64,000 nt of DNA. Origin: Larix kaempferi. Lineage: Eukaryota; Streptophyta; Pinopsida; Pinales; Pinaceae. Location of the stretch: positions 42,114,501 to 42,178,500 of the forward strand of contig BSBM01000361.1 in NCBI GenBank assembly GCA_027924585.1, read 5' to 3'. The notes below the pieces were generated by a model. It saw only the letters and a list, made by a program, of their open reading frames with translations, searched no databases and had not been told where the DNA came from. Position numbers and translations under genes: made by a program. Shown one piece after another: positions 23,641-34,410 of the stretch; positions within the stretch are counted from its first letter, which is position 1; each line of letters opens with the position of its first letter.

Positions 23641-24200
23641 CAGTTGATCATCTGGTAAACGATCTTCAATGTTGGTCGGCTCCTCTCCTGTAGCGATCCA
23701 TGAGAGATGATCAGGACTGGCATTCAACAGTCCTAGCTTCACAATGACTTCAAAATCAAACTCCTGAAAAGGAAGTAGTGAGCGACATATATTCCCCCCC
23801 AACATAGGCTTATTGACTAGGTATTTTAACGCGGAATGGTTGGTGAACATTTTAAAGTGCCCACCCAACAAATAGTGCCTGAACTTTTGCAGCGTGTAGA
23901 CCATTTCCAGACCTTCCCGCTCAGTGGTAGTGTAATTTCTCTCTGCAGAGGACAACTTCTGACTTGCAAAAGCAATCGGATGATCAAGGTCGCCTTTGCC
24001 TAGTTGAGCCAATACGACACCCAACGCAATTGATGAGGCATCAACATGGACATGGAATTCCTTACTTCAGTCTGGAAATACCAATATCGGTGTCGACACC
24101 ATCTTCACCTTCAGTGTTTCAAAGCTAGCCTGACATTCCGGGCTCCATTGGAATGTTGCATCCTTCTTCAACAACTTCTCCATAGGAGCAGTAATCGCAG
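23641..24200 (-). pseudogene. Gypsy-2 RNase H
   Basis: Motifs on the minus strand: [53 protein letters not shown] and ASPDHLSWI. The catalytic D-E pattern is largely kept, while the usual TDHxAL has N for D. A stop lies just before the start (VFPD then stop). It follows RT directly as in all Ty3/gypsy pol genes. Confidence 0.87.
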
Positions 24201-24950
24201 CATAACCCCTGATGAACTTGCAATATTACCCCATGTGTCCCAGAGTCACCCATAACTGCTTAACAGTGGTCGGTGGTTGCAAACTCAAAATAAGTGCAAT
24301 CTTAGCCGGATCGACCAACAACCCTTGCTTACACACAATATGCCTGAGCAATATCCCAAATGGTGCACAAAAGATGCATTTCTTCAGATTCAGTGAGATC
24401 TGGTGCTGTCAGCATCGCTCGAGCATCAATCGTAGATTCGCCAAGTCATCATGGACCAAACCATAAACCGTCCAGTTGTCCATGTATACCTGTACAAATT
24501 TCTAAATGAAGTCTTTAAATGCAGCAACGACAACCCGTGAAAATATCGCAGGTGCGTTCTTCAAACCAAACAGCATTACAATGTATTGAAAGCAGCCCCA
24601 TTCAGTAACAAAATTTGTCTTATGGTGATCTTCTTTGGCAATGTGGATCTGATGATAGCCAGAGAACCCGTCTGTGAAGGAGTACATTTCCTGGCCACCC
24701 ACTCCTTCAAGCACTTCATCGGTAAATGGAGTGGGGAATGGATCATGCAAACATGCATCATTTAGCTTCCTCAGGTCAACGCAAATGCGCACTTCACTAG
24801 TCTTCTTATCTTGCACCACCATAGGACTGATCCATTCTGACTCCTCGACTAGTTCAATAATACCAACGTCTAGCATGTGATCAAGTTATGCCTTTACCCT
24901 CTCCTTGTGTCATGGATTTAGCCGATAGGGTCGCTGTCAGACCGACTTAG
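24201..24950 (-). pseudogene. Gypsy-2 reverse transcriptase
   Basis: Best frame 24876-24502: GIIELVEESEWISPMVV, RICVDLRKLNDACLHDPFP, SFTDGFSGYHQI, WGCFQY and FGLKNAPAIF. The catalytic box after a stop at 24502 reads VYMDNW, so YLDD has become YMDN and the enzyme would be dead. The thumb region (LNLKKCIFCAPFGILL) follows. Stops also occur at the N-terminus (PYRLNP then stop). Confidence 0.88.
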
Positions 24951-25422
24951 CATCGGGTTTTAATGGAATCTTCATCTCCCCTAAATCGCCCAAAATACCC
25001 TTCATGTCAGAAAATTTTGTCGGAAATACATCCTGAAACTCGTGGAGTATATCAGTGACCTTCCTTATTAGTTCATCATCCCAGTAATCCTCAACATTTG
25101 CGAACTTCGGAGTGTCCTCTATCCCAATGTTAATCTTGTGGATCCTCAGCGGCTGATTGATTGGGTCGCTTGGCGCACTAGGTAGTACCACAGCATGAAT
25201 TCCTTCTGACTCTGGGATATTTACATTCCCCAGATCATCAGCATCTTCTGGCCCACCACTGATATTGAAACACTCCATGAGAGACGGCATCTGGCAGTGC
25301 ATGTGTGGGTCCACAAGGTATGCTACCGGGACAACCTGCAGGATTAAATCATGGATGAGCTGTAATGCATTATGAACCTTTGGATCAGCATCCGCAAAAC
25401 TGAATGTATGGGTAAAACACAC
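24937..25422 (-). pseudogene. Gypsy-2 linker between the gag-like domain and RT
   Basis: A 161-codon open stretch: CFTHTFSFADADPKVHNAL, an acidic part (NVNIPESEGIHAV), then INIGIEDTPKFANVEDYWDDEL and ILHEFQDVFPTKFSDMKGI, the conserved lead-in to RT fingers. It holds no catalytic motif. The frame stops at 24937, just before PYRLNP. Confidence 0.7.
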
Positions 25423-25446
25423 CGTGACCTACATCCAAGTAGAAAT

Positions 25447-25890
25447 TTACCCTCGCAACTCAGCTACAGTATACCATGAGTGTGGCATCTCATCCAAAGT
25501 ATCGATAAAAGCATGGATCCACTCATATTTTGGTTGTGATACCCATAGTCGTTGACATTCCATCAAGTGACCACCACAATCGGTCTGCCCATCATACTTC
25601 CCAGTGTGGTAAACCTCAGTATCACCAAAGCATACCATCATTAATCTTCGACATTTCGACCATCCATCAATCGATGCCTTATGTGTCACCCACCAGCGCG
25701 CTAGAGCAGCCTTCAATGCTTCATTCAATGCCAGTAAGCGTTGTGGTTCGGAAACTCTTTCTTCGAACTCCATTAGAAAGTCGGATAAACCAGGTAGTCC
25801 TTCATATATTGGTAGTGTAATCGTTTCAGTCGTGACACAGCATAATGACTGAGTGACCAACCCGCACTTACGGAACAACACTTCGTGCAA
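25447..25890 (-). pseudogene. Second gag-like domain inside Gypsy-2 pol
   Basis: An open stretch of 147 codons with the layout of a retrotransposon gag (capsid-like) domain: LPIYEGLPGLSDFLMEFEE, ALKAALARWW, a K/R-rich CRRLMMVCF, KYDGQTDCGGHLMEC and EWIHAFIDTLDEMPHSWY. It lies between protease and RT, while the true gag of the element is at 36482-38218. From memory, unreviewed plant Ty3/gypsy polyproteins show a similar insertion, so this seems a family trait rather than an accident. Role unknown. Confidence 0.65.
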
Positions 25891-25896
25891 GCGGTT

Positions 25897-26606
25897 CTAC
25901 CAAAATTCCAGTGCATCATCAGAGTTCGAAGACGCAGAGCTGTCACTGTGCCATCCCAACTCACCGTTGACAGTCGGATGTATATAATCTTCATAAATAT
26001 TGAATGCATGGTCCCATCCACTAGGATTGTCGTCCTTCACTAGCTCTATGTAGCGGCATCCTTCAATCAGATCCAATGGGGCGATAACTCTGAGATTGCA
26101 ATTTTCAAAAGTCATCATTCATCGCTTGAAGTTGATTACAGCTCCACTATCATTAGCCCATCAAATCCCCAAGAATGCGGGTTAAGAGATGTCACCTTCG
26201 ACAACTTCTATGACATCAAAGTCGGAATAGGTTTTCATACCCTCGATATCTACCACTAGCCGCAGAACTCGCCCAATGGGTGTTACTTTCGCATGGTTAG
26301 CCAATCGGAGCTGTATAGGAGACCAGCTCAATGGGGGGCTCCCCATCTTCTGCCAAGCCTGCTTGGTCAAGATGTTGACATCCGAACCAAGATCCAGAAT
26401 AACTGAATCAACATCATAGTCACCAATTTGAATATTCATCCACATCTCCTTACCAATCTTCCATCATTGCAAGGATTTAACTGCGAGCTCTTGTCGATCC
26501 TGTGCCGGTCGTCGTAACAAGGCTTCAATCGCAGCAAGAGCATCGAGATCTTTTTCCAAGGACAAACAATGTTCCAAGAATGCTCGCAGAGTGTTGGACT
26601 GTCGCG
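25897..26606 (-). pseudogene. Gypsy-2 protease
   Basis: The main open part is 26445-26182: MWMNIQIGDYDVDSVILDLGSDVNIL, i.e. DLGS at the catalytic site, then WQKMGSPPLSWSPIQLRLAN and VDIEGMKTYSDFDVIEV. It continues with GAVINFKR and MTFENCNLRVIAPLD to 25897. Upstream (to 26606) is the gag-protease linker (SLEKDLDALAAIEALL), cut by the Gypsy-3 insertion. Stops at about 26455, 26179, 26116 and 25897. Confidence 0.75.
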
Positions 26607-26611
26607 ATGGG
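26607..26611. repeat. Target-site duplication of Gypsy-3, left copy
   Basis: ATGGG; the second copy is at 36477-36481. Confidence 0.92.
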
Positions 26612-27359
26612 TGTTAACACCCAAAAAGTGCTCACTACCTCATCTACCCCATTACATGACTCATTTGTCCATATTTCCTACCATATTTGCCTTCAAAACC
26701 TTCAAATCCCATTGAAAAGCCTCCAGAAGGCCAAAAAAGCCTCCAAAAGGCCACAAAACCATCAAAAAAGCCTCGAAAAGGCTTAAAAACCCCTTTTCCC
26801 CCAAAAAATTATCCAAAAATCCTCCAAAATAACAAAAACCCTCTAAAAAGGGAATAAAAAATATAAAAAAAAGAGGAAAAAACCCTATACAACTGACCTA
26901 AACCAAATGGTTCCCAAAACCATTGGCCAGCACTCCACCACTAAAAACCTATAAATAGGTGATGGAGACCCCTTATTTTATATCCACAATCAAATATACC
27001 CTTACTCTGCCAAAATCACTCTTGAAACCCTAGCTCACCCTTGATCTACTTTCACCCTTGAGTGCCCCTTTTGGCCCATTTCCACCCTTTGGAGAAAGAG
27101 AAGGAGCAAAGCTGGAGTTTGGAGCAACCCTCTTGGACAATTGAAAGAACTTCACCAACCTTCACATTGGAGGTAAAATTTTAATACAAAAGAAAACCAT
27201 TTATATTCCATGTTTTGTTATGTTTCTTAATGCTCATGCTAGTTTAGAACTCATATTGTTTTAGCACTTTAATTTATTGTTTCTTGAACTGCTACTAAGG
27301 AGTCCTTTCTCCTTAGTAGGTGCTCATTTGCACAAGCTAGGGTGAAAACCCTAACTACA
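26612..27359 (+). repeat. Gypsy-3 5' LTR
   Basis: TGTTAACACCC...CTAACTACA, 748 bp. TATAAATA at 26950-26957 is the likely core promoter. A/C-rich oligomers (CAAAAGGCC and AAAAAGCC types, 26700-26860) lie upstream of the TATA box. It is close to the partner LTR at 35748, so this is among the younger insertions here. Confidence 0.93.
26950..26957 (+). promoter_or_regulatory. TATA box of the Gypsy-3 LTR
   Basis: TATAAATA, conserved in the 3' LTR at 36067-36074, about 340 nt into the LTR. Confidence 0.7.
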
Positions 27360-28436
27360 GTTTTGGCAACTCCCCTTGTGTTCCTTTGAATTTCTGGTTA
27401 TAGTTTTTAAAGTTTTCAACGTTTTTACTTTTCTGTAATTTTTTTTTTCCTTTCGGCTGTCGTAAACCGCATCTTTTACCACCTACAGTTGCATCCCGAC
27501 CGCATCTTTCAGGCATTTACCTGCGATCCAACCACGACTCTCAGACTGTTTCCGGTGATCTACCAGTGATTTTCAGTCTGTTACCTGTGATCCGACCGTG
27601 GCTATTAGCTTGTTCGGGGCGATCCGACTGCCGCTGTTAACCCTTTTTCCGCGGCCCGCCTGCGGTTTTCAGCCATATTTCTGCAACCTGCCTGCGCCTG
27701 TTAGCCTTTTTCCCGCATCCCGACTGCGTCTTTCAGCCATTTTCCTGCAGCCTGCCTACGCCTGTCAGCCTTTTTCCCGCGTCCCACCTACGGCTTTCAT
27801 CCATTTTCCTACAACCCGCATGCGTCTTTCGACCTTTTTCCCGCGATTCGACTGCATCTTTTAGCCAAAATCCCGCAACCTGTCCGCGACTGTTGAGCTG
27901 TTTCCCGTTGTCCGACCGCATAGTCACAAGTCGCCAGAGGGCCTCTCCCCTAGGAGGTTTGAAGTTGCCAGACTAGTTCTGGAGGCCTAAGTGGAATACC
28001 ACAATCCATTCAGTAACCAAAGGCTACCTTTCGCAGTTCTCGAGGTATCCCTATATGGGGATACTGCAGTAAAAGAACAAAACTGCAGATTCACCTTTTC
28101 TGGATGTGTCATGAACGGGGTATCTTAGTTTCCTTTCTTCTAGGATTGACTACCCGGTGTCCCTCCCGGTAGGGGGATATATTTAGCCACTTGGCTCTAC
28201 TATCCATATTGTCTGACTTGGATTTCATCACCTTGCACACGATATGTCTAGTTGAGCCAGAATACTATTTAGCTAGGTGTTTGCATGCTCACTTACCTCG
28301 TTTTGGTCTAGCGAGTCCACTATTTTTATTTTTTAGGAAACCTGCTGCTTGTTGGTATTCTGACCATTTCTGTTGATACTCCACTGATTGTAGCACAACT
28401 GTTACAGTCAGTGTTTTGAGTTGGTTGTTGGCCTAA
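27360..28436 (+). other. Gypsy-3 leader
   Basis: About 1.1 kb between LTR and gag. The presumed primer site starts at about 27363 (TTTGGCAACTCC); I cannot match it to a tRNA with confidence. The leader contains the minisatellite at 27459-27920. The remainder (27920-28436) shows no clear feature. Confidence 0.7.
27459..27920 (+). repeat. 33-bp minisatellite in the Gypsy-3 leader
   Basis: About 14 imperfect 33-bp units with the core CGACTGCGTCTTTCAGCC and CATTTTCCTGC, GC-richer than the surroundings. The unit length is a multiple of three, so it produces a shadow ORF (27598-27864) with an 11-residue periodicity. I regard that ORF as incidental. Confidence 0.85.
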
Positions 28437-30690
28437 GTGCCATATTTTTTGAGCTCTCCTTCTGCACACTCGGTTGCATTTGGGTTTTTGAGCTGTTTTT
28501 CACTCGACATAACCCTCAGATATTTGACACCATTTGTCACCATTGAGTCCCCGAGACATTCTCGGCGCCTCAGGGGCAAGCCCCCACAGCACGGTTCACT
28601 TAACACCACTCGTCATAGACATAGATCTTCATCACTTGATACCACTCATCATAGATCTCGAGCTTTGTCACTTGACTCCACTCGTCAATGGCATAGAACT
28701 CCGTCACCCGATCTAAACGCCCCTTACTTTACCTCTGATTCTGACGCAGAGTCCGAGAACCCCATTTACACTGCACCAACCAGCCCCATGGCTGGGGTGA
28801 CTTCCACCCCTTTCCTTGTAGGGACCATTGGTGGAGAATCCACCACCACACCAGCTACCACACCTACTCTGGGTATGCCCTCGATGGGGCCCACACCTAC
28901 CATTCCGATCACTATACCCATTCCAGTAGCTGGCATACCTAGCACCACCCCATCAGTGACTCACACTACCCTTGGCGGTACGGGACCATCCCATACCACT
29001 TTCGTTCCTCCACTTGGGGGCAACATCCCAAACCCATCCCCTACACTTGGGGGCATTGGCCCCAACATGGTCACACCCACTAGTATGTCACATCCTTCTA
29101 CTAGTTTGCCATTCATGGCTAGCCTCAACCTTCCTGACCTAGCTAGACTGACTAACGATCCCATCAGACATGACCCTGCGTGGCCTCACATGCCCACCAA
29201 GCTCCCCTCCGACATCCCTAAGTTTGAGGGCAAGGCAGGTGAGGACCCCTAGAACCATATTATGTCCTTCCATCTATGGTGTTCCTTTGACTCCATAGTG
29301 GATGACTCTGTTCGCCTCCGTCTGTTACAGCGTACCCTCATTGGCTCTGCAACTAAGTGGTACATCGAGCAGCCCCATGGGACTCATGCCACCTTTACCT
29401 CCCTTGCCTCCACTTTCCTGTAGTTCTTTCAGTTGCCTGTCCTCTATGACACGGGAGTTGAGATCCTACTGTCTTGCAGACAGAACATGGCTACCCACAT
29501 CACTGACCACATTCATGAGTGGCGTCGCCGCCACAGCCTCTGCAAAATCAAGTTAGACGACCGTATCTTCTTAGATTGGTTCCTAAAATCTCTCCTTCCT
29601 TTCATTGCCAAGGATGTGGCATCCAAACGACCCCAGTCCAAAGAAGAGGCCATCCTCAAAGCCCAACAATTTGACCTCATTTACGCCCAGTCAGATTATC
29701 TATATACCATCATTCCTGATGCCCCTCGTGGCGATTCCTCCCAACACAATGTGCCGGGGGCATCCCATGCCGCAGACGGCATCATTGTCCGTGTTGCATC
29801 GCATCCCCAACCATTTTCCATAGCACGTCCTAGCCATGGCCCCGACCTTTCGCTGGCTACATCTCAATCTGGAGAAACCAATTCGTATGCTCCCATGGCA
29901 CATCACCACCATACCCATGGACCCTCATGTCCACCTCAGTGCTTTGGTCATGCACCACCCGCTTATGCCCCCCCAGCTGCACCTCAGCCATATTACCACC
30001 CACAAGCTGCACCAGCTCCTGTGTCTTCTCAAGCCCAACCTGCTTATTACCCACCACAGACAGCCCCTGCGGTAAACCCACAACCTGTTCCGTAGATGTA
30101 TTAGCAACCCCCACAAGGTTCAGCACCTGCGCAGCCTCCACCTAGTTATTATCCACCGCAGCCTGCTCCCGCACCTACACAACCCCAGAACCCACCTGCT
30201 GCCCAAGGGCAAGTATATGCCCAACAGAATTTGCAGCAGAACCAAAACAACCAGCGCCAACAGGGCCAGCAAAACCGTGGAAAAGGCCATAACTGTGCGA
30301 ACAACCCCCCTCCCAACCAAGGTGGTCAACCTCCTAATCCCCCAGACAACAATAACGCGGCACCTGCCAACCAAAACCTTGATTGGCCACCCAAGCAGGC
30401 CAAAAATCCTAATTTTGCGAACAAACCATCCTTGTTCTATTTGCGGGGTCTATGGCCACTACACACACGCTTGCCCACATTTGGAGCGAGCTCGGCAACT
30501 CTGGGCTGATGATGCCCATCGCCAAGGGCATGTGGCTCCTCAAGCACTGCCCAAACCCCCACCCCCCTCAGCAGCAACCTTTGGTGCTGCAAAACCCCTT
30601 ACCAACCCAAGGCGTAGTGAACACTCAGCCGTTGGCTCCCCCTCAAGGCAACGCGCCACCACAACAATAGATCACTTATGCCGCTCCTGA
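28437..30690 (+). pseudogene. Gypsy-3 gag with zinc knuckle
   Basis: A single frame from 28437 to about 30509, with stops at 29250, about 29421, and near 30093. The N-terminal 230 residues are low-complexity: Arg/Ser/His, then Thr/Pro/Gly repeats (TLGGIGP, TPTLGG). The retrotransposon gag domain follows: LPSDIPKFEGKAGEDP, SFHLWCSFDS, GSATKWYIEQ, FLDWFLKSLLPFI. A Pro/Gln/Tyr-rich linker spans 29900-30390. After a frameshift comes a CX2CX4HX4C zinc knuckle (CSICGVYGHYTHAC, about 30433-30474). The upstream part of the first open stretch may lie before the true start. Confidence 0.85.
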
Positions 30691-31890
30691 TCAACCCATG
30701 TTTTACTCAGGTACTCACCACTTGTTGATGATGTCGTCCATTGATGTCAACCTCCAAACCCGTCGGAACCAATATGGCTCCACCCCTGAAGCCCCTCCCA
30801 CCGACAAAAACATCAACGCTCATCCCACTGATCAGACGTTACGTATACCTCCGGCTCAACTGGATGGTGCCTCCAAAGCACCTCGTTTCCCACTTCGTCG
30901 TATCAACAATAACCCCAATGCTCGCGCTACGTCAAATTACAACATTGTCAATGACTTAGCCCAATATCCCACAGCCATGTCTGCGTTGGAAGTCTTAAAA
31001 ACTGTCCTTCACAGCGTAAGACTTTACTTTCTGCCATTGGTGCTATTGACCCAAATGATTCGCAATTGATGGCCTTCGATTTGGACCAGTCCGAACCACG
31101 CCTGCCTTCCACTTTAGCATTCCAAGTTTCTATGTCCGTTCAGAATCTTGTCATCCATCGATGAAGGTGCCTCTACATGCGTTATGTCCACATTCGTTTG
31201 GCAGAAGTTGGGATCCCCTACTCTCCAGCAGTGCACCACTGCATTGCGAGCCTACGACGGCCGTTCGGCTCAACCCCAAGGTCTCTTAGCTAATGTCCCC
31301 ATCTAGTTGGCTGGTAAAACCGTACTCATTGACATAGAGGTCATCAATGCCCAACTTGATTATAACCTCTTACTTGGTCGCAGCTACATGTATGCCATGC
31401 GGACGGTTGCCTCTTTTGTTTTTCGTACCATGATGTTCCCCCATGACGGACGCGTGGTCAAGTTCGACCAACTCACCTATTACGATCCAAATGCCCTCGC
31501 TGCACCCAAAAATTTTCTCCCCATGGTTGAACAACCCATTAGTGGTGCCGCTACCTCATTTTTTTCCTCCGTGGGACCTGGAGTTCACTCAGATCTGCCG
31601 ATGACCTCAACATTCAAATCCATTCCTCCCCCATCATCTGCACCCGAAGTATCTGACCTATGTACCCTTTCCCACAATACACAAACACCCAACAATCAAC
31701 CACCCTTGTTACCCAAACCACCATTGGTACCTAGTCACATTGGTGTTACACCCATCCACACAATCCCCTTCCTAGTCCCTCCCTCGGGAGTAGTCAGCAC
31801 CCCGATTATGGCTACCCTCAGCCTCCCCAGGTTAACCTTAGGATTACCCGTCTGGTATCTTTCACCTTCTGTTCCCCCGCCGACACCAAA
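30691..31890 (+). pseudogene. Gypsy-3 aspartic protease
   Basis: The lead-in block (YNIVNDLAQYPTAMSALEVL, 30929-30990) is shared with Gypsy-1. The protease core has SIDEGASTCVMS at about 31154-31189, then LQQCTTALRAYDGRSAQPQG, stop at about 31304, then KTVLIDIEVINAQLDYNLLLGRSYMYAM. The active-site triplet is DEG, not D-S/T-G. The C-terminal tail (31500-31890) is Pro/Ser-rich. Frameshifts at about 31020 and 31140. Confidence 0.78.
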
Positions 31891-32629
31891 TGTCGTCCTC
31901 CAACCAGTGCAACCCATTGTCACTACTAGTCAACCACCTCCCGGTGTCGCTACCCCCTTCGACATCTACGAATCCCCCCCCTCTTATCAAGCCCACTGGG
32001 TGTAGAGGCCCACAATCATACACTGCTGTACCTCTGCCCAAAGCAGTAAAATCCTCCCTCGTGTTTCGTGCTCCCCCCAAATGCTTGTTGTGTGATGAGT
32101 TAGGCCATATGACTCATCAATGTCCACAGTTACTTGCATTACAGGAACACATGCAAATGCTTGACGATGACCCCAACATCCCAGTTGTCGAACTCGATCC
32201 AAACCCTAAGCCTCGTGATAAATCACTGCGTACTAACCACCCTTGTGCAATATGCAGTGTTTACGGCCATTGCTCACATCACTGTCCCGATCTTCCAGAT
32301 TACCGAGCTGCTCTTTACGAGATGAATAATTTGGACCTTGAGACGGCACCCCCCACCATTGAGGAGATCCACCCCCTGGTATCATCCCCATCCGGCGAGA
32401 TTAACACCATTTATATGATCTCTTCAACTACCATTTCCTCGCCAACCAATTTGACCACTCAACATTTCCGCAATGATGAGGAGATTCTTGAGGCTCTCAC
32501 TGCCCAGGATTATCCCTGGGATGACATGCAACATCGTTCGTATTTCCTCCTAGAAGACTCCTCCTCGACCACAGCTACCCAATTTGCAGTTGAGTCCAAA
32601 GATTTCCTTCCCACCAAAGTCGACTAGGT
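31890..32629 (+). CDS. Gypsy-3 segment with two further zinc knuckles
   Basis: A 245-codon open stretch after the protease. It contains two CX2CX4HX4C knuckles: CLLCDELGHMTHQC at about 32079-32120 and CAICSVYGHCSHHC at about 32244-32285. An acidic tail follows, with the motif EEILEALTAQDYPWDDM. Zinc knuckles normally close gag, before the protease; Gypsy-3 has one there too (30433). The second knuckle here resembles the gag one (HPCSIC/HPCAIC), which suggests duplication of the gag knuckle region. Likely a nucleic-acid-binding part of the same polyprotein. It may have no start codon of its own. Confidence 0.65.
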
Positions 32630-33052
32630 TAAGGATCCTATTCCTGATCCTGAGGCCTTTGAGGAAGGTAACATGGCCAACATTTCACTCATCATCCACA
32701 TCAATATCTCTGACCCACCTGGTGCTCTTGAAATCATTACATTAGGAGCCTCCTGCAGTGAGTATGAGATTGGAGAGTACAAAGAACTTTTCCAAGAGTT
32801 CCGCAATGTCTTTGCAGGGTCCTATACCGAAATGCTTGGTCTTGACCCCGCTATCATAGAACACCGCAGTAACACCTCTGAGTCAAGGGGCATAATAGAT
32901 TACCTCAATCCTGGGATAGGGGGCATGATCAATCATTTTGAACCTACCCCATCACATCTATCTCATCACGTCAATGAACCCATCGTTCAAACCAACACAT
33001 ATGTGATCCACAATCACAAACCCCATGCACATAGCATGGGGGCAAGTCATTA
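32630..33052 (+). pseudogene. Gypsy-3 pre-RT stub where pol ends
   Basis: Reads EGNMANISLIIHINIS, YKELFQEFRNVFAGSYTEMLGLDPAIIEH, clearly matching Gypsy-1 up to DPSIVEH at 19330. The match ends exactly there. Where RT fingers should begin, the sequence passes into unrelated residues and a stop at 33051. About 3 kb of RT, RNase H and integrase are missing without any remnant. Confidence 0.8.
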
Positions 33053-33289
33053 ACCTTGCTCACTTTTTCACATACGTGATCTCAACCATTTTTGAGGTCA
33101 CATGTCACTTGTATATATGATTTGATTCGATACACCTAGTATTTTTCCCCCGCGGGTCATCATTTCTCCCCACCACTGCATCCTTGGCTTGGTGGGATCA
33201 CCTTTATTTGCAACCATTTTTTAACCTAGTTATTTCCTTTAACCATTCCGGAGTCCTTATGACCTCTGTGTTTCACACCATTTGCACTG

Positions 33290-33715
33290 CCGGATTCATA
33301 TCTCCATGCTCGTGATGATGCTTGAGATAATTTCTCACTCTCACCAGGACCAATATTAACATTGTGTCCCAAAACCTTGTTGCCTCGGTTTGCGTGCCAC
33401 ATCGGCCGTAGCTCATTTTTGATATACTTTATATCATCAGATTCATTTTTTCGATCCCGTGATGATGCTTGAGATCATTTCTCGCTCTCACCCCCATATT
33501 TTTTGGGTATTTTTTCCAAAACACCCCTCGTCACCTCGGTTTGCGTGCCACATCAACCGTTATCCATTTTTGACAATTTTCATATCACTGGATTCATTTT
33601 TCCGAGCTCGTGATGATGCTTGAGATCATTTCTCGCTCTCACCTGGTCCAGTTTCAACATTGTGTCCCGACACCTTACTGCCTCAGTTTGCGTGCCACAT
33701 CGGTTGTCATCGGAT
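33290..33715 (+). repeat. 147-bp tandem repeat, three copies
   Basis: CGTGATGATGCTTGAGA recurs at 33311, 33458 and 33609, and each unit also carries GTTTGCGTGCCACAT. Spacings are 147 and 151 bp. Confidence 0.88.
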
Positions 33716-34200
33716 TGTTCCACATTTTTACATGAGCCATTCACTCCTGTCATACTGCAATTATTTCGTTATTTTTCCACCATTCATTATCCCACAAGGA
33801 GGCCCATCAGTGTTCCCCCCCACCCTCGTTCTTGGTCATCATCAATGTTCCTTGATTGAGCACTTCCTCCTTGCCTAGCCATTCCTTTTGTTTGGTATAA
33901 TTTTATCCCTTTTTCGGGTCGGACAAGTCCTTTACAAAAAAGGCACTTAGGGAGTTTCTGTTAAGCTCTTTTCTGACTCCTAAAACAATGAAAAGATCAC
34001 TGAGCAATCTTGCTTCCTTTCATGCTCGTTAAAGTACCTGAAAGGGCGTCTATCTGGTATCAGTTTAACCGTTTTCCCGGACCTGGTAGACTAATTACGA
34101 AAAATGAATACTCTAGTCACACCGGCTAGAAGAGTTCTTCATTGCATCCTTTTATGCTTCTTCGGGCCTTGGAGACTAACACACGAAAAAGCAACCCCCT

Positions 34201-34410
34201 AGAGTCTTCTTATCGCTTTCAGACTCTCTAAAATTGAAAGCAACCACGAGCATGCACTGTCCTAGGCTCGTACAAATCCACACGACAGTACCATTCCATT
34301 ATTTCAGAGTCTTCTTATCGCTTTCAGACTCCTTAAATTTGAAAGCAATCACGAGCATCAACTGTCCTGGGCTCGTATAAATCCACACGACAGTACCATT
34401 TTACACACAC
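34201..34410 (+). repeat. 105-bp tandem duplication
   Basis: AGAGTCTTCTTATCGCTTTC begins at 34201 and 34306; both units end with CACACGACAGTACCATT. Confidence 0.9.

Noticed and set aside
27598-27864. 88-codon ORF with an 11-residue repeat
   Set aside because: A by-product of the 33-bp minisatellite, whose length is a multiple of three.
33290-33715. Regularly spaced repeats as a CRISPR array
   Set aside because: Units are about 147 bp, imperfect and contiguous, in a plant retroelement.
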